Source: CAYJRR01 sp964372275 [NCBI: uncultured bacterium]
Lineage (GTDB): Bacteria > CAYJRR01
Length of the DNA: 8,734 nt
NCBI GenBank assembly: GCA_964372275.1
Contig: CAYJRR010000123.1
Span: 1 to 8,734 of the forward strand
Direction: 5' to 3'
Shown here: positions 5,580 to 8,734 of the stretch, piece after piece
Layout of the letters: each line of letters starts with the position of its first letter
How positions within the stretch are numbered: the first letter of the stretch is position 1
Notes under the pieces: model-generated
Databases searched by the model: none
What the model saw: the letters and a program-made list of their open reading frames with translations, nothing else
What the model was told of the DNA's origin: nothing
Program-made: the position numbers and the translations under genes

Positions 5580-7586
5580 ATGGCGAAACCGTTCCCGCCG
5601 AGCCTCCTCCTCCTCGCGACTACGGCGGCGGTCCCCGGCTGCGACGGCGACGCGGTCCGCTACTCGGTCGGTGGCACGGCGTCGGGGGTGGTCGGCGAGC
5701 TCGTGCTCTCGGACGGGTGGGAGGTGATCCACGTCCGGGAGGACGGAGCGTTCTCCTTCCCCGGCGGACGTTCAAAGGGGGACGACTACGCCGTCACCGT
5801 CGTCGTGCCGCCGGTCGACCGCGCCTGCACCGTGGAGAACGGCGTCGGTACGATCGGCTCCTCGGACGTCGACGGCGTGGTGGTGACCTGCCGCGGGGAC
5901 AACGTGCGCCTCGCGTCGCTCGCCGTCGATCCGTCCGTGGAGCTGCTCCCGGCCTTCGACGCCGAGGTCGCCGGCTACGAAGCGTTGGTCTTCCTCTTCG
6001 ACTCGACGGTGCGGGTGACGGCGACGGCCGAGGACCCGACGGCGACGATTCGGGTGCAGGGGCAACCGGCGGTTTCGGGGGCGCCGTCGGACCCGGTCGA
6101 CCTCGACCTCGGCGAGAACGTCGTCTCGGTCGAGCTGACGGCGGAGAGCGGGAGGTCGCGGCTCTACGAGATCCGCGTCCGGCGCGGAGAACCGGACTAC
6201 GGAAAGGCGTCGAACAGCGGCAACGACGACCGCTTCGGGTTCAGCATCTCGAGCTTCGGCGATTTCCTGGTGGTCGGCGCCTTCCAGGAGGACTCCGCGG
6301 CGACCGGCGTCGGCGGAGATCCGACGAGCGAGGCGGCGTCGAACAGCGGCGCGGTCTACGTCTACTCGCGGATCGGCGACCTCTGGGTGCAGGAGGCCTA
6401 CCTCAAAGCGTCGAATGCCGAGGCCGGCGACGAGTTCGGCCGGAATATCGGCTTCTCCGACAACACGCTGGTGGTCGGCGCGCGGCTCGAGGACTCGAGC
6501 GCCACCGGGATCAACGGCGATCAGACGAGCAACGCGTCGACCGACGCCGGCGCCGTCTACGTCTTCGTGCGCAGCGCCGGCGTCTGGGCCCAGCAGGCCT
6601 ACCTCAAGGCGTCGAACACCGGGGGCGGGGACCAGTTTGGAAGCAGCGTGGCGATCAACGGCGACACGCTGGTGGTGGGCAGCCCCCTCGAGGATTCGAG
6701 CGCGACCGGCGTCGGCGGGGCGCAGGGTGACAACGGCGCCTCGGCCGCGGGGGCGGCCTACATCTTCGTCCGGAGCGGAACGACCTGGACGCAGCAGGCC
6801 TATCTCAAGGCGTCGAACACCGGCGCCAACGACCAGTTCGGCGGCAGCGTCTCGCTGTCGGGCAGCACCGCGGTGGTCGGCGCGGCGCTGGAGGACTCCT
6901 CCTCCGTCGGCGTCGACGGCGTTCAGGCCGACGAGACGGCGACCAACGCCGGCGCCGCCTACGTCTTCAACCGCAACGGCACGACCTGGACCCAGCAGGG
7001 GTATCTCAAGGCGTCGAACACCGGGGCCAACGACCAGTTCGGCGGCACGGTCGACATCTCGGGGGAAACGGTGGTGGTCGGGGCCGCGCTCGAGGACTCC
7101 GCCGCGACGGGGGTCGGCGGGAACGGCGCCGACAACTCGGCATCGAGCAGCGGCGCCTCCTACGTCTTCACCCGGACGGCGGGCGCCTGGAGCCCCCAGG
7201 CCTACGTCAAGGCCTCCAACGCCGGCTTCGACGATCGCTTCGGGGGCTCGCTTGCGATCGTCGGCGATCTCCTGGTGGTCGGGGCGGCGCTGGAGGATTC
7301 GAGCGCGGCCGGGATCGACGGCGATCCGGCCGACGACAATTCGCTCGAAAGCGGCGCGGCATACCTCTTCGTGCGCGAGGCCGGCGCCTGGCGGCAGCGC
7401 GCCTACCTCAAGTCGCCGGCCCCCGGGGCCAACGACCAGTTCGGGACGAGCGTGGCGCTGGCAGCCGATTTCGTGATCGTCGCCGCGCCGCTCGAAGACT
7501 CGAGCGCGCGGACATTGGGGACGTTCGTCGCCAACTCCGCCAACAACGCCGCGCTCGACAGCGGCGCCGTCTACCTCTTCCGCTAG
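5580..7586 (+). CDS. FG-GAP seven-bladed propeller lipoprotein with cadherin-like beta-sandwich (paralog 2)
   Basis: Protein of 668 aa, a tandem paralog of the preceding gene with the same domain order. The signal peptide MAKPFPPSLLLLATTAAVPGC ends at Cys21; the lipobox V-P-G-C has an unusual Pro at -2, so lipidation is likely but less certain than in the neighbour. Residues 28-104 are the small beta domain with Cys83 and Cys104. Residues about 109-202 are the cadherin-like sandwich (LASLAV, FDAEVAGYEA, LYEIRVRR). Residues about 205-668 are seven FG-GAP blades of about 67 aa, with the conserved loop LEDSSATGVxG. The ATG lies 5 nt after the stop of paralog 1 with no Shine-Dalgarno, so translation probably depends on coupling to the upstream gene. 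The in-frame extension back to 5385 overlaps the paralog's last blade and is not real. Its stop codon overlaps that of the convergent regulator gene. Location is probably the outer membrane or cell surface; function is unknown. Confidence 0.85.
   Translation: MAKPFPPSLLLLATTAAVPGCDGDAVRYSVGGTASGVVGELVLSDGWEVIHVREDGAFSFPGGRSKGDDYAVTVVVPPVDRACTVENGVGTIGSSDVDGVVVTCRGDNVRLASLAVDPSVELLPAFDAEVAGYEALVFLFDSTVRVTATAEDPTATIRVQGQPAVSGAPSDPVDLDLGENVVSVELTAESGRSRLYEIRVRRGEPDYGKASNSGNDDRFGFSISSFGDFLVVGAFQEDSAATGVGGDPTSEAASNSGAVYVYSRIGDLWVQEAYLKASNAEAGDEFGRNIGFSDNTLVVGARLEDSSATGINGDQTSNASTDAGAVYVFVRSAGVWAQQAYLKASNTGGGDQFGSSVAINGDTLVVGSPLEDSSATGVGGAQGDNGASAAGAAYIFVRSGTTWTQQAYLKASNTGANDQFGGSVSLSGSTAVVGAALEDSSSVGVDGVQADETATNAGAAYVFNRNGTTWTQQGYLKASNTGANDQFGGTVDISGETVVVGAALEDSAATGVGGNGADNSASSSGASYVFTRTAGAWSPQAYVKASNAGFDDRFGGSLAIVGDLLVVGAALEDSSAAGIDGDPADDNSLESGAAYLFVREAGAWRQRAYLKSPAPGANDQFGTSVALAADFVIVAAPLEDSSARTLGTFVANSANNAALDSGAVYLFR
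6204..7583 (+). repeat. Seven in-gene tandem repeats encoding FG-GAP propeller blades (paralog 2)
   Basis: Coding tandem repeats of about 201 bp. Blades begin at the KAS codons near 6204, 6408, 6609, 6810, 7011, 7209 and 7410. Blades 4 and 5 are recently alike: 6801-6846 and 7002-7047 match at 45 of 46 bases, exactly 201 bp apart. The last blade is truncated relative to the unit and ends in AVYLFR at the stop codon. Confidence 0.85.
6776..6824 (+). repeat. Inter-gene near-identical segment, copy 2 (end of blade 3 / start of blade 4 of paralog 2)
   Basis: Second copy of the 49-bp segment at 4974-5022, in direct orientation about 1.8 kb downstream, with one silent difference (A to G at the third position of the Ser codon). 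Direct repeats of this kind can serve as substrates for gene conversion, or for deletion that fuses the two paralogs. Confidence 0.85.
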
Positions 7587-8353
7587 AACCGGGTCAGCCG
7601 GTCGAGCGCGTCGAGCGATCCGGCGAGTCCCAGGCGGCTGGTGTCGACCACCTGGTGTGCGCGGGCGTAGAGCGGCTCGCGGGCGAACAGGAGCGCCTTG
7701 AGCTCCGCCTTGGCGCGCGGGTTCCGCGCCATCGGGCGACGGTCCCCTTGCCGCACCACGCGCGCCCAGTGGTCGTCGGCGTCCGCTTTCAGCCAGACGA
7801 TCCGGCTTCCGCTCTGTAGGAGGGAGAAGGCGTCCGGATTGGTGACGATCCCGCCTCCGGTGGCAATCACCGAGCCGCCGGCGCTCTGGCGCAGCAATCG
7901 CTCGAGCGCGGTGGTCTCCACGCGGCGGTAGAACGCCTCGCCGTGCAGGGCGAAGATCTCCGACAGCGACAGCCCCGCCGTCGACTCGACGAGCTGGTCG
8001 AGCTCGTGAAAGGGGACCTTGCGCCGATCGGCGAGCCGGCGGCCCAGGGTGCTCTTGCCGGCGCCTCTCAAGCCGACCAAGGCGACCACCGGTGGTCCGG
8101 AGTCCTCCTCCGGGATCAGCTCGCGCAGCGGCACGGCCAACGCCTTCGCCACGCGGTCGAGCCGCGCCAACGACACGTTGCCCCGGCCCGCCTCGATCTC
8201 GCCGACGAAGCGGACCGAGAGCCGGGCGCGGGCGGCGAGCTCCTTCAGGGTGAGGCGGCGCTCGGTGCGCCGATCGCGTACGCGACCGCCGAGCCGCCGG
8301 AGAAGCTCCGTCGCCGAGCGGGCATCGGAAGGGGGGGAGGGAGGTCCGGACAC
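7583..8353 (-). CDS. boxR: BoxR/BzdR-type regulator: XRE helix-turn-helix fused to shikimate-kinase-like domain
   Basis: Protein of 256 aa. Residues about 20-80 form an XRE/Cro-type helix-turn-helix (RVRDRRTERRLTLKELA, SVRFVGEIEAGRG, LDRVAKALAVPL). From residue 89 it is shikimate-kinase-like: Walker A G94-LRGAGKS, LDQ with Asp119, GEAFYRRVE with Arg143, ATGGG at 164-168, RRPM at 206-209 and REPLYARA at 225-232. This fusion is characteristic of BzdR/BoxR, regulators of anaerobic and aerobic benzoyl-CoA degradation, where the kinase-like domain senses benzoyl-CoA. The divergent neighbour boxC strongly supports that assignment. Nearly all ATP- and shikimate-contact residues persist, so sequence alone does not exclude residual kinase activity. 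Start: the GTG at 8353 lies 7 nt after a -10 box, implying leaderless translation. Extending to 8446 would run back through the promoter and operator. The gene probably represses itself and boxC, with benzoyl-CoA as inducer (inference). Confidence 0.85.
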   Translation of the reverse strand: MSGPPSPPSDARSATELLRRLGGRVRDRRTERRLTLKELAARARLSVRFVGEIEAGRGNVSLARLDRVAKALAVPLRELIPEEDSGPPVVALVGLRGAGKSTLGRRLADRRKVPFHELDQLVESTAGLSLSEIFALHGEAFYRRVETTALERLLRQSAGGSVIATGGGIVTNPDAFSLLQSGSRIVWLKADADDHWARVVRQGDRRPMARNPRAKAELKALLFAREPLYARAHQVVDTSRLGLAGSLDALDRLTRF

Positions 8354-8360
8354 CGAAGGC

Positions 8361-8390
8361 AGTATAGTGCGTCGTCGTATGCGATGACAA
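8361..8390 (-). promoter_or_regulatory. boxR promoter
   Basis: Read on the minus strand: TTGTCA (8390-8385, 5 of 6 to consensus), an 18-nt spacer, then TATACT (8366-8361, 5 of 6). The GTG start at 8353 follows after 7 nt, so the expected RNA start coincides with the start codon. The -10 box lies in the left arm of the palindrome, which suggests autoregulation. Confidence 0.7.
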
Positions 8391-8400
8391 GCGCTATACT
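8372..8400 (+). promoter_or_regulatory. boxC promoter candidate
   Basis: TATACT at 8395-8400 is a good -10 in the right palindrome arm. The -35 position 17 nt upstream (TCGTCG, 8372-8377) is poor, as might be seen at a regulated promoter. It overlaps the boxR promoter back to back, so both are unlikely to be occupied together. An alternative is TTGACG (8403-8408), 17 nt, TAGCCT (8426-8431), which has a better -35 but a weak -10. Confidence 0.5.
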
Positions 8401-8406
8401 GCTTGA

Positions 8407-8424
8407 CGGCGGACTTGGCCGCCG
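8407..8424 (+). other. Hairpin at the 5' end of the boxC leader
   Basis: CGGCGG-ACTTGG-CCGCCG gives a 6-bp GC stem with a 6-nt loop. If transcription starts about 7 nt after the TATACT box, this hairpin sits at the very 5' end of the boxC mRNA, where it could protect the transcript. It is too small to be called a riboswitch. Confidence 0.3.
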
Positions 8425-8448
8425 ATAGCCTCGCCGGCCGACCCAACC

Positions 8449-8454
8449 GAGGAG
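8449..8454 (+). promoter_or_regulatory. Ribosome binding site of boxC
   Basis: GAGGAG lies 8 nt before the GTG at 8463, which fixes the boxC start. This contrasts with boxR and the first propeller lipoprotein, which have no leader. Confidence 0.75.
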
Positions 8455-8462
8455 CCCGCGCC

Positions 8463-8734
8463 GTGACGACACACCCGGAGATCGAGTTCGAAACATCCCC
8501 CGACCGCTATCGCCATTGGACGCTCGCCTTCGAGGGGGCTGTCGCCACCCTCACCATGAACGTCCAGGAGGACGCGGGCCTCAGGCCCGGCTACTCGCTC
8601 AAGCTCAACTCCTACGACCTGGGGGTCGACATCGAGCTGGCGGACGCTGTCCAACGGCTCCGCTTCGAGCACCCGGAGGTGCGGGCGGTGGTCGTCACAA
8701 GCCGGCGGGAGAAGATCTTTTGCGCCGGGGCCAA
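8463..8734 (+). CDS. boxC: Benzoyl-CoA-dihydrodiol lyase BoxC, N-terminal part (cut by window edge)
   Basis: The first 90 codons are present and the reading frame runs off the right edge. The translation begins MTTHPEIEFETSPDRYRHW and includes VATLTMNVQEDAGLRPGY, KLNSYDLGVDIEL, RFEHPEVRAVVVTS and the terminal FCAGA. This is the conserved start of BoxC, an enoyl-CoA hydratase/isomerase (crotonase) superfamily enzyme usually about 550 aa long. In the aerobic hybrid benzoate pathway, BoxAB makes 2,3-epoxybenzoyl-CoA, and BoxC hydrolytically opens the ring to 3,4-dehydroadipyl-CoA semialdehyde plus formate. The FCAGA segment is where the crotonase oxyanion-hole loop begins; catalytic residues further on are not visible. 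GTG start with a good Shine-Dalgarno. boxB, boxA and a benzoate-CoA ligase gene would be expected downstream but lie outside the window. Confidence 0.92.
   Translation, partial: MTTHPEIEFETSPDRYRHWTLAFEGAVATLTMNVQEDAGLRPGYSLKLNSYDLGVDIELADAVQRLRFEHPEVRAVVVTSRREKIFCAGA

Larger units (their letters stand above)
8359..8402. promoter_or_regulatory. Inverted-repeat operator candidate between boxR and boxC
   Basis: The left arm GCAGTATAGTGC (8359-8370) and right arm GCGCTATACTGC (8391-8402) are inverted copies with 11 of 12 matches, centres 32 bp apart (about three helical turns). Each arm contains the TATACT -10 element of one of the divergent promoters. Inside lies a second imperfect palindrome, GTCGTCGTATGCGATGAC (8371-8388, 7 of 9 pairs). 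BoxR is the obvious binder, but the TGCA-type boxes described for Azoarcus BzdR are not present, so the recognition sequence may have diverged. Confidence 0.65.

Noticed and set aside
4168-7583. Regular repeats considered as a CRISPR array or noncoding satellite
   Set aside because: The period is about 201 bp (67 codons), frame is kept throughout and the units translate into FG-GAP blades.
5772-8390. Very long minus-strand open frame across paralog 2 and boxR
   Set aside because: It is out of frame with boxR, consists of antisense blade repeats and has no protein family features.
8354-8446. N-terminal extension of boxR to 8446
   Set aside because: This region holds the palindrome and both divergent promoters, and the extra residues resemble no part of the family.
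8354-8462. Search for TGCA-type BzdR operator boxes between boxR and boxC
   Set aside because: No TGCA tetramer is present in the intergenic region, so a canonical BzdR operator is not annotated; the inverted repeat is reported instead.

Overview
This is a GC-rich (visibly near 70% G+C), gene-dense stretch of bacterial chromosome. Outer-membrane lipoproteins, a LysM envelope protein and an aerobic benzoyl-CoA (box) locus point to a diderm soil- or sediment-type bacterium. Myxococcota, Acidobacteriota or a neighbouring deep Proteobacteria-like phylum would fit, but the window does not resolve the phylum. There are no RNA genes, insertion sequences or CRISPR arrays.

Layout. (1) 5-2134: two co-directional envelope genes, a CpoB/YbgF-like lipoprotein (coiled coil, Pro/Ala linker, TPRs) and a secreted LysM protein 24 nt downstream. 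They probably form one cell-envelope operon. (2) 2169-3437: a predicted lipoprotein of the PQQ-dependent aldose (glucose/sorbosone) dehydrogenase family. (3) 3535-7586: two tandem paralogous lipoproteins, each a signal peptide, a disulfide-type beta domain, a cadherin-like beta-sandwich and a seven-bladed FG-GAP propeller. They are 5 nt apart. The propeller blades are near-perfect DNA repeats with a period of about 201 bp, and some stretches are almost identical between the two genes. (4) 7583-8353 on the minus strand: an XRE helix-turn-helix fused to a shikimate-kinase-like domain, the BoxR/BzdR architecture. (5) 8463 to the right edge: the start of boxC, benzoyl-CoA-dihydrodiol lyase, transcribed divergently from boxR.

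How the parts work together. The 109-bp boxR-boxC intergenic region carries an 11/12-matching inverted repeat. Each arm contains a TATACT -10 element of one of two back-to-back promoters, so a regulator bound there could control both genes. BoxR is the natural candidate, with benzoyl-CoA as the inferred effector. The boxR promoter places the predicted RNA start almost exactly on a GTG start codon, and the promoter of the first propeller lipoprotein does the same. Both genes may therefore be expressed from leaderless mRNAs, whereas boxC and the LysM gene have clear Shine-Dalgarno sequences. The second propeller gene and boxR converge and share a CTAG as both stop codons, leaving no room for a terminator between them.

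Nothing here amounts to a clearly new multi-gene system. The items most worth a second look are the dual-promoter palindrome at box, the paired leaderless promoters, and the signs of gene conversion between propeller blades.
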